A DNA stretch of 64,000 bases, from contig NJIE01000029.1 of the NCBI GenBank assembly GCA_002213445.1, positions 31,079 through 95,078 on the forward strand, in the 5' to 3' direction. Below the pieces are notes generated by a model. It was given only the letters and a program-made list of their open reading frames with translations. It did not search any database and was not told where the DNA came from. This document shows, piece by piece, positions 1 through 12,325 of the stretch (positions are counted from its first letter, which is position 1; every line of letters starts with the position of its first letter). Both the position numbers and the translations under genes were made by a program. This DNA comes from Xenophilus sp. AP218F (GTDB lineage Bacteria > Pseudomonadota > Gammaproteobacteria > Burkholderiales > Chromobacteriaceae).

Positions 1-1513
1 GACGCGCCTGATACCATTTCACCAGATCGTTCACCGCCGCGACTCGGGTCAGATTGCAATTACCCTGGCCGTCGTTGTTGTCCACGTCGTCGCGGCCCTC
101 GATCAGAGTGCCCTTGCAACTGCTGCCCTTGGACTTCAGGTGGTTGACCGCCAGCGTGAACTGGTTGCCGCCCGCGCCCTTGACGACGAAACTCTGGATC
201 AACGCCGGGCGATTGCGTTGCGCATCGCCTATGGTCACCACTTCCGCCGCGCCTTGCAGATCAACTACCGCCGGGCGATACAACATGCCGGGCCCCATGA
301 CGTCGGAGCCTACTCGTGCGACACCCGGTTGCACCATGCGGTATTGCTTGGCCACCGGCTGCCCCTCGTTCAGCGCCCGCACCAGCTCCTGGCCGGCGGA
401 AAGCGTGTCGAAGCCATCGTTTTCCAGCTCCAGCAAGCCTACGATATCGGCATCCAGACCGCGAATGGCGCTGACGGTCTTGGCTTTCTGGCGCTGGAAA
501 TCCGCCAGGGTTTTCGCGCCGCGCGCAGTGGGGAACCCAAGCCCCGTACCGTCGCCGTTGAAGAAGTTGAGCACGTTGAAGCTGGCCACGCGCACCGTGC
601 CGGCCGCGCGCTTGGGCGCATCCTCGCGCTTGTTGAGCGCAGTCACCGTCGGCTGCGCCAGCGGCTGCAGGCGGTATTGGCCGTTGCTGTAAGCCACCAC
701 CGCGCGCACGCCTTCCACCTTGTCGCCAACCCGCACGGTATTGGCGGCGCTCAAGCCGGCCGGTCCCGGCAGCCAGGCGTTGATATTTTGCCCGGTATTG
801 CCGTCGTCCAGCAGGATGCGGTCCAACCGGTTGCCCGCGCGCAAGGCCGCGTTCTCCGGCGTGCCGGGACGGAACAATTGGCCGGGAACCCACTGCCTGG
901 GCTGGCTGGACAGCGTCAGCGCGCCGTAGCGGGCGTAGTCGTAGCTGTCGACCACGTACAAGGGCTGCGGCAAGGTCACCACCATGCCGGCCAGCGCCTC
1001 CAGCTGCTTGCCGCTGTCGGCTTGCAGCGGCAGTTTGAGAACGGTTTCCTTTACCACACCTTGAGCATCGCATTTGGCTAGGCTTGCAAGCGAGGTGAAC
1101 GTCAGCTGGGTTTCCGTTTGTTTAACGGTGTTATCCCCAGCTTTGGGAAGCGGATACTCCTCCACCACGCCCTCGATCGTAAGCACCTCGCCAGCCTTCA
1201 GCTCGGGCAGGCTGCTCTGGCCGATCTTGGCGTAGACGTAAATCCCTTCCGAAGTGTCCGGATCCGCGTCTTCGCTGCCAAGCTCCTGTTGCAGGTAGAA
1301 GCCGACGACCTTGCTGGCCTTGTCTTTCAGCAAGCCGGTTACCACGCCTTTCAGCTTGACTGCCTGTCCCGCCAACGGGCTTGCGCTGCCAGCGCCTTGC
1401 ACCTGATGGATAGCGGTCACGCCGACGGGATCGCAAGCGGCGAAAGCCGGAACAGCAAAGCCTGCCAGCAGCAGTCCGGTCATCACGGGTTTGAGTTTGA
1501 GCGTTGTTGTCAT
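1..1513 (-). CDS. Secreted ExeM/NucH-family endonuclease, C-terminus cut by window edge
   Basis: Predicted extracellular DNase. The frame is open from ATG at 1513 to the window edge (504 codons), so the C-terminus is missing. Residues 1-25 form a signal peptide ending in AFA|A. Next comes an OB-like N-terminal region, as in ExeM/NucH nucleases, then an endonuclease/exonuclease/phosphatase domain that begins near residue 307 with VRVASFNVLNFF (N313 is the usual metal-site Asn) and continues with LLELEND and VNHLKSKGSSC. An in-frame ATG at 1528 is possible, but a promoter-like pair ends only about 10 bp upstream of it, so 1513 fits better. Secretion through the type II system nearby is an inference. 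The substrate (DNA or RNA) is not decided by sequence. Confidence 0.85.
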   Translation of the reverse strand, partial: MTTTLKLKPVMTGLLLAGFAVPAFAACDPVGVTAIHQVQGAGSASPLAGQAVKLKGVVTGLLKDKASKVVGFYLQQELGSEDADPDTSEGIYVYAKIGQSSLPELKAGEVLTIEGVVEEYPLPKAGDNTVKQTETQLTFTSLASLAKCDAQGVVKETVLKLPLQADSGKQLEALAGMVVTLPQPLYVVDSYDYARYGALTLSSQPRQWVPGQLFRPGTPENAALRAGNRLDRILLDDGNTGQNINAWLPGPAGLSAANTVRVGDKVEGVRAVVAYSNGQYRLQPLAQPTVTALNKREDAPKRAAGTVRVASFNVLNFFNGDGTGLGFPTARGAKTLADFQRQKAKTVSAIRGLDADIVGLLELENDGFDTLSAGQELVRALNEGQPVAKQYRMVQPGVARVGSDVMGPGMLYRPAVVDLQGAAEVVTIGDAQRNRPALIQSFVVKGAGGNQFTLAVNHLKSKGSSCKGTLIEGRDDVDNNDGQGNCNLTRVAAVNDLVKWYQAR

Positions 1514-1543
1514 GATTATTATCTTCATGTTGAAGGAATACGC

Positions 1544-1571
1544 ATTTTACTACCCAAACCATGACATCCAA
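1544..1571 (-). promoter_or_regulatory. Candidate sigma70 promoter of the nuclease gene
   Basis: On the minus strand TTGGAT (1571-1566) and TAAAAT (1549-1544) are separated by 16 bp and lie just upstream of the nuclease start. Pattern only. Confidence 0.4.
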
Positions 1572-1633
1572 CTGTAAATATGAAACTTCAAACCTCTAGA
1601 TCAAAAATTTCGTGCTAGAACCAAGTGATTTTT

Positions 1634-1669
1634 CCCAAAAAAATGCCAGCCTCCAGGGCTGGCATTTTT
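1634..1669 (-). terminator. Intrinsic terminator of the glmM transcript
   Basis: AAAAATGCCAGC and GCTGGCATTTTT flank a 7-nt loop. On the minus strand the stem is followed by a run of T, 16 bp past the glmM stop. Confidence 0.85.
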
Positions 1670-1685
1670 CGGCTGGATCGCGCGA

Positions 1686-3023
1686 TCAACGCACGACTTT
1701 TTCAATCGCCGCCGCGATATTGCGCGCCCAGACATCCGCCAGCGCGCGGTCATCCGCTTCCACCATCACCCGCACCACCGGCTCGGTGCCGGACGGACGC
1801 AGCACCACCCGGCCGCGGCCGCGCAGCGCTTCTTCAGCGGCGGCCAGTTGCTCCGCGGAGGCCGACTTCCAGTCGCAACCGTTGTGGCGCACATTGATCA
1901 GCGTCTGCGGGAAGGGTTGCCAGTCGCCGCAGGCTTCGGCCAGCGTCATGTCCAGTTGCTTCAGGCTGGCGAGCACTTGCAGGCTGGAGATGATGCCGTC
2001 GCCGGTGCTGTGCTTGTCCAGGCACAGGATATGGCCGGAGGCTTCGCCGCCCACCTGCCACTCGTTGGCGTGCAGCATTTCCAGCACGTAGCGGTCGCCC
2101 ACCTTGGCCCGGCCGAACGCCACGCCCTGCTTCTCGAGCGCCAGCTCCATCGCCAGATTGGTCATCACAGTGCCGACCACGCCGCCCTTCAGCTCGCCGC
2201 GCGCGGCGCGCGCCTTGGCGATGACGTAGATCAGCTGATCGCCGTCGTATACGCGGCCGGCCGCGTCCACCATGATCAGGCGGTCGCCGTCGCCGTCCAG
2301 CGCGATGCCGAAGTCGGCGTGGTTTTCCAGCACCGCCATCTGCAAGGTCTTGGGGTAGGTCGCGCCGACCTTGTCGTTGATGTTGTAGCCGTTGGGCTCG
2401 CAGCCGATCAGGACCAGCTCGGCGCCCAGCTCATGAAACACCTTGGGCGCGATGTGGTAGGTGGCGCCGTTGGCGCAGTCGATCACCAGTTTCAGGCCCT
2501 TGAGGCTTTGCTCGTTGGGGAAAGTGCTCTTGCAGAACTCGATGTAGCGCTCAGCGACGCCGTCGATGCGGCGGGCGCGGCCCAGCTCGCGCGACGGCTT
2601 GGTATCCATCGGCTGGTCCAGCATCGCTTCGATTTCCATCTCCAGCGCATCGTCCAGCTTGTTGCCGCCTTCGGCGAAGAACTTGATGCCGTTATCCTGG
2701 AACGGATTGTGCGAAGCCGAGATCACCACCCCGGCTTCCAGACGCAGCGCGCGGGTCAGGTAGGCGATGCCCGGCGTCGGCAGCGGTCCGGTAAGCAGCA
2801 CGTTGACGCCGGCGGCGGTGAAACCGGCCTGCAGCGCGGCTTCCAGCATGTAGCCGGAAATGCGGGTGTCCTTGCCGATCAGCACCGTCGGGCGCTGTTC
2901 CTTGTCATGGTTGACCAGCACCCGCCCAGCGGCGTAACCCAGTTTCAATACAAATTCGGGCGTGATCGGGTATTTGCCCACTTCGCCACGGACGCCATCG
3001 GTACCAAAATATTTGCGGCTCAT
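1686..3023 (-). CDS. glmM: Phosphoglucosamine mutase
   Basis: Converts glucosamine-6-phosphate to glucosamine-1-phosphate, on the cytosolic route to UDP-GlcNAc for peptidoglycan and LPS. The protein has 445 residues, the same length as E. coli GlmM. It shows the phosphoserine loop ISASHNP (S102), the metal loop DGDGD at 243-247 and the C-terminal phosphate loop [10 protein letters not shown]. Three ATGs occur in a row. The third (3023) has AGAG at a proper distance, whereas the first (3029) is too close to it. The gene is the last of the rlmE-ftsH-folP-glmM series, an order also found in E. coli, and an intrinsic terminator follows it. Confidence 0.97.
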   Translation of the reverse strand: MSRKYFGTDGVRGEVGKYPITPEFVLKLGYAAGRVLVNHDKEQRPTVLIGKDTRISGYMLEAALQAGFTAAGVNVLLTGPLPTPGIAYLTRALRLEAGVVISASHNPFQDNGIKFFAEGGNKLDDALEMEIEAMLDQPMDTKPSRELGRARRIDGVAERYIEFCKSTFPNEQSLKGLKLVIDCANGATYHIAPKVFHELGAELVLIGCEPNGYNINDKVGATYPKTLQMAVLENHADFGIALDGDGDRLIMVDAAGRVYDGDQLIYVIAKARAARGELKGGVVGTVMTNLAMELALEKQGVAFGRAKVGDRYVLEMLHANEWQVGGEASGHILCLDKHSTGDGIISSLQVLASLKQLDMTLAEACGDWQPFPQTLINVRHNGCDWKSASAEQLAAAEEALRGRGRVVLRPSGTEPVVRVMVEADDRALADVWARNIAAAIEKVVR

Positions 3024-3112
3024 CATCATGATCTCTAAGTGTTGTCGGCGGCGCGCGCCGCCCAGCGAAAATTTCCGCTATTGTGCCACCGCCGCCAGCC
3101 GGGAAACCAGCT

Positions 3113-3958
3113 TCAGCGCAAGCTTTTTTGCAAAGCGCTCCAGACTTGCAGCGCCTGGCGCGTGGCCTTGACGTCGTGCACCCGGATCACCGCCGCGCCG
3201 CGCCGCGCCGACTCCAGCGCCGCCGCCACGCTGGCGCCCAACCGTTCGGCAGGCGTCTCTTCGCCGGTAATCACGCCCAGCATGGACTTGCGCGACAGCC
3301 CGACCAGTTGCGGCGCGCCGGCCAGGCGCTCGACCTCGTCCAGCCGGCCGAGCAAGGCCAGATTGTGCTCCAGCGTCTTGCCGAAGCCGAAGCCCGGGTC
3401 GGCCAGCAGGCGCTCGCGGACGATGCCGGCGTCCAGACACAGCCGCACCCTGCGCTGCAGATACGCGCCGACCTCGGCCACCACGTCCTGATAATCGGGC
3501 CGATCCTGCATCGTGTCCGGGCTGCCCTGCTTGTGCATCAGGCAGATCGCCGCGCGGCTGGCCGCGACGGCCTCCAGCGCGCCCTCGTCTTCCAGCGCCG
3601 ACACATCGTTGATCAGGTCAACCGCCTTCAGCCGCAAGGCCTCGCGCATCACGCTGGCGCGGCGGGTATCGAGAGAAATCGGCGCGCCGATGTCGCGCAG
3701 TTTTTCCAGTATCGGCAGCACCCGCTGCAGTTCCTCCTCCGGGCTGACATACGGCGCGCCGGGGCGGGTGGACTCGCCGCCGACATCCAGAATGTCCGCG
3801 CCCTCCGCCAGCATGGCCTCGGCGCGGCGCAGCGCTTCGTCCAGACGGTTGAAGCGGCCGCCGTCGGAAAAGGAGTCCGGCGTCGCATTGAGAATGCCCA
3901 TCACCAGAGGACGGGACAGGTCGAGCGTGAAACGCCCGCACAGCAGGGTTTTCGTCAT
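3113..3958 (-). CDS. folP: Dihydropteroate synthase
   Basis: Condenses 4-aminobenzoate with dihydropterin pyrophosphate in folate synthesis; the sulfonamide target. The protein has 281 residues in a TIM-barrel fold. Visible signatures are GILNATPDSFSDGG (21-34), DVGGESTRPGA and, near the C-terminus, VIRVHDVKATRQAL. It sits between ftsH and glmM as in many proteobacteria, 89 bp before glmM. A terminator follows ftsH, so folP-glmM may need a promoter in the 158-bp gap or rely on readthrough. Confidence 0.97.
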   Translation of the reverse strand: MTKTLLCGRFTLDLSRPLVMGILNATPDSFSDGGRFNRLDEALRRAEAMLAEGADILDVGGESTRPGAPYVSPEEELQRVLPILEKLRDIGAPISLDTRRASVMREALRLKAVDLINDVSALEDEGALEAVAASRAAICLMHKQGSPDTMQDRPDYQDVVAEVGAYLQRRVRLCLDAGIVRERLLADPGFGFGKTLEHNLALLGRLDEVERLAGAPQLVGLSRKSMLGVITGEETPAERLGASVAAALESARRGAAVIRVHDVKATRQALQVWSALQKSLR

Positions 3959-4067
3959 CGTTCTTATCGACTTCTAATTTGAGCATCGCCACAAGGGCGG
4001 CAATACAGGCAAAGCAAATCCGGAAGGTGTCAAATCTTGAAACTGGCGCAGCCAGCCCGGCAGGATG

Positions 4068-4103
4068 CAAAAACCGGGCAAGCCCGCAAAGGCTTGCCCG
4101 GTT
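4068..4103 (-). terminator. Intrinsic terminator after ftsH
   Basis: A 13-bp stem, AACCGGGCAAGCC/GGCTTGCCCGGTT, with a 6-nt loop is followed on the minus strand by TTTTT. It lies between ftsH and folP. Confidence 0.8.
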
Positions 4104-4116
4104 CGGAAGGCGGGGA

Positions 4117-6024
4117 TCAGACTTCCTGGGCCGGATCCGCGGCCGGGGCCGGCGGAGGGGGCGGAAGCGGCTTGTCTTCGGCCTTCTTGAAGCTGCTGCC
4201 CGGCTTGGGCGGACGCGGCGGCTTGCCGTCCATGATGTCGTTGATCTGCTCGGCGTCGATGGTTTCCCATTCCAGCAGAGCGGCGGTCATGGCTTCCACC
4301 TTGTCGCGGTTCTCTTCCAGCAGGCGGCGCGCCAGCGCGTACTGCTCGTCGATGATGCGGCGGATTTCGGCGTCAACCTGCTGCAACGTCGCTTCCGACA
4401 GGTTCTTGTGGGTGGTGATGGAGCGGCCGAGGAAGACTTCGCCCTCGTTCTCGCCGTAAACCATCGGGCCCAGCTTGTCGCTCATGCCGTAGCGGGTGAC
4501 CATGTCGCGCGCCATTTGCGTGGCGCGCTCGAAGTCGTTGGAAGCGCCGGTGGTCATCTGGTTCATGAACAGCTCTTCGGCGATACGGCCGCCGAACAGA
4601 ATGGCCAGACGGTCCATCAGGTAGCCGCGGTCATAGGCGAAGCGGTCCTGTTCCGGCAGCTGCATGGTTACGCCCAGCGCGCGGCCGCGCGGGATGATGG
4701 TGACCTTGTGCACCGGGTCGGACTTGGGCAACAGCTTGGCGACGACGGCGTGGCCGGATTCGTGATAAGCGGTGTTGCGCTTCTCTTCCTCGGTCATCAC
4801 CATGCTGCGGCGCTCGGCGCCCATCATGATCTTGTCCTTGGCGGACTCCAGGTCTTCCATGTCCACCAGACGCTTGTTGCGGCGGGCGGCGAACAGAGCG
4901 GCCTCGTTGATCAGGTTGGCGAGGTCTGCGCCGGAGAAGCCGGGCGTGCCGCGCGCGATCACCTCGGCGTTGACGTCGGCGGCGATCGGCACCTTGCGCA
5001 TGTGCACGTTGAGGATCTGCTCGCGGCCGCGGATATCCGGCAGCGGCACGATCACCTGGCGGTCGAAGCGGCCCGGGCGCTGCAGCGCCGGGTCCAGCAC
5101 GTCCGGACGGTTGGTGGCGGCGATCACGATCACAGTGGAGTTGGTGTCGAAGCCGTCCATTTCCACCAGCAGCTGGTTCAGCGTCTGTTCGCGCTCGTCG
5201 TTGCCGCCGCCGAGGCCTGCGCCGCGCTGGCGGCCGACCGCGTCGATTTCATCGATGAAGATGATGCAAGGCGAGTTCTTCTTGGCCTGCTCGAACATGT
5301 CGCGCACGCGGGCCGCGCCCACGCCGACGAACATTTCCACGAAATCGGAACCGGAGATGCTGAAGAACGGCACCTTGGCCTCGCCGGCGATGGCCTTGGC
5401 CAGCAGCGTTTTGCCGGTGCCAGGCGAGCCGGCCAGCAGGATGCCGCGCGGAATGCGGCCGCCCAGGCTCTGGTAGCGGGAAGGATCGCGCAGGTAGTCG
5501 ACGATTTCCTTCACTTCTTCCTTGGCCTCGTCGCAGCCCGCCACATCGGCGAACACCACGGTATTGGAATCCTGGTCCAGCATGCGCGCCTTGCTCTTGC
5601 CGAACGAGAACGCGCCGCCCTTGCCGCCGCCCTGCATCTGGCGCATGAAGAACACCCACACGCCGATCAGCAGCAGCATCGGGAACCAGCTGATGAAGAT
5701 GCTCATCAGCATGGACGGCTCTTCTTCCGGCTTGGCGGAGAAGCGCACGTTGTTCTTGATCAGGTCGTCGATCAGTTGCGGGTCGTAGGGCGCGTAAGTA
5801 GCGAAGGCGGAACCATCGGTCAGCTTGCCCTTCAGCCATTGGCCGCGCAGCGGGTGCCCCTCGATGGTCAACGACTGCACTTTGCCAGACTCGACATCGC
5901 TGACGAATTGCGAGTATTCGAGCTGGTTCTGGGTATCCTGGCGTTTGGTGAACTGATTGAACACCGTCATCAGCACCAGGCCGATGATCACCCAGATGGC
6001 TATGTTTTTGCCGATATTGTTCAC
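4117..6024 (-). CDS. ftsH: Membrane AAA+ zinc metalloprotease FtsH
   Basis: ATP-dependent inner-membrane protease that degrades membrane and regulatory proteins such as LpxC and sigma32 in E. coli. The protein has 635 residues. Transmembrane segments lie at about 7-22 and 105-127 around a periplasmic domain. The AAA module has Walker A GSPGTGKT (199-206), Walker B IIFIDEID (254-261) and an SRH region near RPGRFDRQ. The protease active site is HESGH (421-425). The start is GTG at 6024, with GAGGAG about 11 bp upstream. A proline-rich C-terminal tail precedes the stop. It follows rlmE on the same strand. Confidence 0.98.
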   Translation of the reverse strand: MNNIGKNIAIWVIIGLVLMTVFNQFTKRQDTQNQLEYSQFVSDVESGKVQSLTIEGHPLRGQWLKGKLTDGSAFATYAPYDPQLIDDLIKNNVRFSAKPEEEPSMLMSIFISWFPMLLLIGVWVFFMRQMQGGGKGGAFSFGKSKARMLDQDSNTVVFADVAGCDEAKEEVKEIVDYLRDPSRYQSLGGRIPRGILLAGSPGTGKTLLAKAIAGEAKVPFFSISGSDFVEMFVGVGAARVRDMFEQAKKNSPCIIFIDEIDAVGRQRGAGLGGGNDEREQTLNQLLVEMDGFDTNSTVIVIAATNRPDVLDPALQRPGRFDRQVIVPLPDIRGREQILNVHMRKVPIAADVNAEVIARGTPGFSGADLANLINEAALFAARRNKRLVDMEDLESAKDKIMMGAERRSMVMTEEEKRNTAYHESGHAVVAKLLPKSDPVHKVTIIPRGRALGVTMQLPEQDRFAYDRGYLMDRLAILFGGRIAEELFMNQMTTGASNDFERATQMARDMVTRYGMSDKLGPMVYGENEGEVFLGRSITTHKNLSEATLQQVDAEIRRIIDEQYALARRLLEENRDKVEAMTAALLEWETIDAEQINDIMDGKPPRPPKPGSSFKKAEDKPLPPPPPAPAADPAQEV

Positions 6025-6106
6025 GAGTAGCGGACTCCTCTGTGCCCTGACTTTTTGGTTACGTTTGCATTAATTGCTTTGATTGTACGCCCCGCCACAG
6101 CATATG

Positions 6107-6724
6107 TCAGCGTCGGCCCCTGCCCAGCAAATAGATTTCGCTGGAGCGGTCGCGCGACGCTTTGGGCTTGCGGGTGACCACCTCGTCGAACAGCTCGCGC
6201 ATCGACTTGAGGTAGGCTTGAAAATCGCTGCCTTGGAACACTTTGACGAGGAAACTGCCGCCGGGTTTCAAATGATCGCGGGCAAATTCCAGCGCCAGCT
6301 CGCACAGCAGAAAACTTCTCGCCTGGTCGATCGCGCTCATACCGGACATATTGGGGGCCATGTCCGAGATTACAAGGTCCAGCGCGCGCCCGCCGAGCAA
6401 CTGTTCAAATTGCCGCAGCACGTCTTCCTCGCGGAAGTCGCCCTGAATGAAATCAACGCCCGGCACCGGGTCCATCGGCAGGATGTCCAAGGCGAAAACC
6501 TTGCCAGATTCGCCGACGATGCGCGCCGCCACCTGCGACCAGCTGCCCGGAGTCGAACCGAGGTCGGCCAGCACCGTGCCGGGGCGGATCAGCTTGTCCT
6601 TGTCGTTGATTTCCAGCAGTTTGTAGGCGGCGCGGGCGCGATAGCCGTCCTTTTGCGCCATGTTCACATAGTGGTCGTTGACGTGTTCCTGCAGCCAACT
6701 GTTGCTGCTTTTGCTTCTGGCCAT
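6107..6724 (-). CDS. rlmE: 23S rRNA 2'-O-ribose methyltransferase (U2552)
   Basis: Heat-shock-linked methyltransferase (RrmJ/FtsJ) that methylates U2552 of 23S rRNA late in 50S assembly, using SAM. The protein has 205 residues. The SAM site is [16 protein letters not shown]; an acidic [13 protein letters not shown] segment and [10 protein letters not shown] carry the conserved K-D-K-E type residues. The start at 6724 ([10 protein letters not shown]) was chosen because the upstream 37 in-frame codons lack family similarity. It is divergent from yhbY and upstream of ftsH, as in E. coli. Confidence 0.96.
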   Translation of the reverse strand: MARSKSSNSWLQEHVNDHYVNMAQKDGYRARAAYKLLEINDKDKLIRPGTVLADLGSTPGSWSQVAARIVGESGKVFALDILPMDPVPGVDFIQGDFREEDVLRQFEQLLGGRALDLVISDMAPNMSGMSAIDQARSFLLCELALEFARDHLKPGGSFLVKVFQGSDFQAYLKSMRELFDEVVTRKPKASRDRSSEIYLLGRGRR

Positions 6725-6876
6725 GGCCGCTAACTTTCCGTGATCCCTTGCCAGCATAGCCCAATACGCCAACGGCATTGCGCTATCCTGTTGTTTTTCG
6801 GTTATTTTATGCCCGGACTTTGGGCAAGCCGCCAAATTCTAGTAGAATCGGGTTTTGCTTTGAAATCCGTCTTTCC

Positions 6877-7197
6877 ATGAAAATTGAAATCAAGCCGTTC
6901 CAGCGCAAGTACCTGCAAGGCCTGGCGCACGGCATCGACCCGGTGGTGATGATTGGCAACAACGGCCTGACCGAGTCCGTGGTGCGCGAAATCGCCATCA
7001 ATCTGGACGCTCACGAACTGATCAAGGTTCGCGTGCTGGGCGACGACCGCGAAGCGCGCGTCGCCATGTTCGAGCAGATTTGCGAAGAGCTGGGCGCGGC
7101 ACCGGTGCAGCACATCGGCAAGCTGCTGGTGCTGTGGCGCCCCAGCGACAAAGAACGCATCACCCTGCCCAAGAACAAGCAGGCGCTCAAGGGCTGA
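6877..7197 (+). CDS. yhbY: CRM-domain ribosome assembly RNA-binding protein YhbY
   Basis: Small cytosolic protein of 106 residues made of a single CRM domain, associated with pre-50S particles. The GxxG-type loop is in MIGNNGLTESVVREI, and a basic start KIEIKPFQRKYLQGLAHG is typical of the family. An in-frame extension from 6778 has no family similarity and overlaps the divergent promoter region, so ATG 6877 is preferred. It is transcribed away from rlmE and ends at its own terminator. Confidence 0.93.
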   Translation: MKIEIKPFQRKYLQGLAHGIDPVVMIGNNGLTESVVREIAINLDAHELIKVRVLGDDREARVAMFEQICEELGAAPVQHIGKLLVLWRPSDKERITLPKNKQALKG

Positions 7198-7215
7198 GCC
7201 CGGCCAGAGAACGAA

Positions 7216-7242
7216 AGCGGTGGCGCTGCCACCGCTTTTTTT
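7216..7242 (+). terminator. Terminator of yhbY
   Basis: The stem AGCGGTGGC/GCCACCGCT with a 3-nt loop is followed by seven T on the plus strand, 18 bp after the yhbY stop. Confidence 0.9.
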
Positions 7243-7246
7243 GCGC

Positions 7247-7675
7247 CTATTCGCTGCGCCAGATGTAGATCAGGCCCAGCAGGCTCTGCACCAGATAGAT
7301 CAGGCTGGAGATGGCGTGCCAGGTGGCGAAGCCGCCGCCGAACAGCCCTTCGGCCGCGTGGTTCATCTGCAGCTTGAGGTTGGCGATGATGGGGGTGACG
7401 GCGAAATGGTTGATGATGGTGCACGCCAGCATCGCCACCACCAGCCAGAACGCGGCTTCGCGCACCCCGCGCACGCCGTCGCGCCAGATCTGGTCCACCA
7501 GCAGAATCACCCCGCACACCAGCCCCACCCAGGCGATGGCGGCGAACAGCTTGCCCGCCACCATGCCGGCGGTCATCTTGTCCAGCGAGGCAAACAACAC
7601 CGGCGCCACAATGATGCCGATGACCCACAAGCCGCCAATCCAGAAGGTTTTGGCGATAGCGCGCAAGCCGTTCAT
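7247..7675 (-). CDS. DUF4149 inner-membrane protein
   Basis: Small integral membrane protein of 142 residues with about four hydrophobic segments (near 10-30, 39-58, 73-92 and 117-138). The family DUF4149 has no established function but commonly sits beside greA, carB and yhbY in betaproteobacteria. GTG 7687 is in frame, but GGGGAAAAAG lies six bases before ATG 7675, which decides the start. It is separated from upstream greA by a terminator. No catalytic motif is visible. Confidence 0.85.
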   Translation of the reverse strand: MNGLRAIAKTFWIGGLWVIGIIVAPVLFASLDKMTAGMVAGKLFAAIAWVGLVCGVILLVDQIWRDGVRGVREAAFWLVVAMLACTIINHFAVTPIIANLKLQMNHAAEGLFGGGFATWHAISSLIYLVQSLLGLIYIWRSE

Positions 7676-7711
7676 CTTTTTCCCCACCCCAGATCCATGC
7701 CGCCCAGCCAG

Positions 7712-7741
7712 AAAAAACGCGCGATGAAAGCGTCGCGCGTT
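7712..7741 (-). terminator. Terminator after greA
   Basis: AACGCGCGA pairs with TCGCGCGTT around an 8-nt loop, followed by six T on the minus strand. It starts 14 bp past the greA stop. Confidence 0.85.
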
Positions 7742-7754
7742 GCTCGGATGGGAC

Positions 7755-8231
7755 TCAGATGTATTTGACGTCCAGAACTTCGTATTCGCGGATGCCGCCC
7801 GGCGCGACCACTTCGGCCACGTCGCCGGCTTCCTTGCCGATCAGGGCGCGCGCGATCGGCGAGTTGACCGATACCTTGCTGTCCTTGATATCGGCTTCGT
7901 CGTCGCCCACGATCTGGTAGGTGACGCTTTCTTCGGTTTCCAGGTCCATCAGCTCGACGGTGGCGCCGAACACCACGCGGCCGTCGGCGTCCAGTTCCAG
8001 CGGGTTGATGATGACCGCGTTGGACAGCTTGCCTTCCAGCTCGGCGATGCGGCCTTCAACGAAAGCCTGACGCTCCTTGGCCGCGTCGTATTCGGCGTTC
8101 TCCGACAGGTCGCCATGCGAACGGGCTTCGGCAATGGCCTCGATCACCGCCGGACGCTCCACGCTTTTCAGGCGTTGCAGCTCTTCTTTCAGAAGTTCAG
8201 CGCCACGCACAGTCAACGGGACTTTGATCAT
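7755..8231 (-). CDS. greA: Transcription elongation factor GreA
   Basis: Rescues backtracked RNA polymerase by stimulating transcript cleavage. The 158-residue length equals E. coli GreA. The N-terminal coiled-coil hairpin carries the acidic tip ([19 protein letters not shown]), which coordinates Mg in the polymerase channel, and the C-terminal FKBP-like domain ends in [13 protein letters not shown] lies eight bases before ATG 8231. It follows carB, separated by a hairpin with a short T tract. Confidence 0.98.
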   Translation of the reverse strand: MIKVPLTVRGAELLKEELQRLKSVERPAVIEAIAEARSHGDLSENAEYDAAKERQAFVEGRIAELEGKLSNAVIINPLELDADGRVVFGATVELMDLETEESVTYQIVGDDEADIKDSKVSVNSPIARALIGKEAGDVAEVVAPGGIREYEVLDVKYI

Positions 8232-8267
8232 TACAGTTTCTCCACAGGCGGTTCTCCGCCGTCATCA

Positions 8268-8302
8268 AAAGCACAAGCCGCCGTACGGGACGGCGGCTTG
8301 TG
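8268..8302 (-). terminator. Hairpin between carB and greA, weak terminator
   Basis: A 13-bp stem, CACAAGCCGCCGT/ACGGCGGCTTGTG, with a 5-nt loop. On the minus strand only CTTTT follows, so partial termination or mRNA stabilisation is possible. Confidence 0.5.
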
Positions 8303-8384
8303 TAAGCGGGTTTAGGCGGGATTGTAACGGCAAATCGCGTCGGATTCAAAGCATCCCGGTCTATTCCGCCTCCACAACGGCGTT

Positions 8385-11594
<3,210 letters not shown>

Positions 11595-11609
11595 GGCTTC
11601 TACTCTTTT

Positions 11610-11629
11610 GATTGCTTGTGATTGCTTGT
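11610..11629. repeat. Two tandem copies of GATTGCTTGT before carB
   Basis: Positions 11610-11619 and 11620-11629 are exact 10-bp direct copies in the leuE-carB gap, 16 bp upstream of the carB start. Function unknown; may be chance or slippage. Confidence 0.6.
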
Positions 11630-11670
11630 AATGGCTTTTTTCAGGTCGCGCGGCGACGCTGAGGCATGGC

Positions 11671-12312
11671 TTACAGGCTGGCGGCGGCCAGCTTGGCTCC
11701 GAATCCGATGAACAGCGCGCCCACCGAGCCGCCCATCGCCGCCGCCAGCCGGCGTCGGCGGCGGAAGCCCTCGGCCAGACGGTGGCCGCAGAGGATGACG
11801 ACGGTCAGGTACAGCACGCTGCAACACTGCACGATGGCCCCCAGCGCGACGAAGGTCAGCGCCGGGCGCGGGTAGGCCGGATCGACGAACTGCACGAAAA
11901 AGGACACGAAGAACAGGATGGCCTTGGGATTCATCAGACTGATCGCCAGCGCCTTGCGAAACGGCTGGCCGGCGCCAAGAGGCGCGGCGGGCGCGGCCTC
12001 GGTCCCCGGCCGCAGCCAGGCGGAAATCGCGCCCTTGACCATATTGAAGCCCAGCCAGGCGAGATAGCCGCCGCCCAGATACTTGACCACGGCGAACAGC
12101 GCCGGATTGGTCTTGAGCAGGCTGGCCGCGCCGGTGGCCGCCAGCGTCATCAGGATCAGGTCGCCGACGACGATGCCGCCCGCGCCAGCGAAACCCGCGC
12201 GCACGCCGCGCTGCGCCGCCACCGACAGCACGTACAGCGAATTGGGCCCCGGCAGCAGCACGATGAACACCGCGCCCAGAACGTAGGTGGTCAGATCCGT
12301 GATTCCCAGCAT
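11671..12312 (-). CDS. leuE: LeuE-type amino acid exporter (LysE/RhtB family)
   Basis: Inner-membrane exporter of 213 residues with about six transmembrane segments. The N-terminal motif [14 protein letters not shown] and the central [18 protein letters not shown] segment closely resemble E. coli LeuE (YeaS), which exports leucine and analogues. Substrate here is inferred. It starts only 13 bp after carA with GGGAGAG before ATG 12312, so it belongs to the carA transcript. An amino acid exporter between carA and carB is unusual for the operon. Confidence 0.88.
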   Translation of the reverse strand: MLGITDLTTYVLGAVFIVLLPGPNSLYVLSVAAQRGVRAGFAGAGGIVVGDLILMTLAATGAASLLKTNPALFAVVKYLGGGYLAWLGFNMVKGAISAWLRPGTEAAPAAPLGAGQPFRKALAISLMNPKAILFFVSFFVQFVDPAYPRPALTFVALGAIVQCCSVLYLTVVILCGHRLAEGFRRRRRLAAAMGGSVGALFIGFGAKLAAASL

Positions 12313-12325
12313 GTGGCTCTCCCGC

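Noticed and set aside
4067..4103. Hairpin between ftsH and folP considered as a riboswitch
   Set aside because: A simple perfect stem with a T run fits an intrinsic terminator; no folate-, SAM- or THF-riboswitch core is visible.
6725..6835. N-terminal extension of rlmE by 37 codons
   Set aside because: No similarity to the family, and it runs across the divergent promoter region shared with yhbY.
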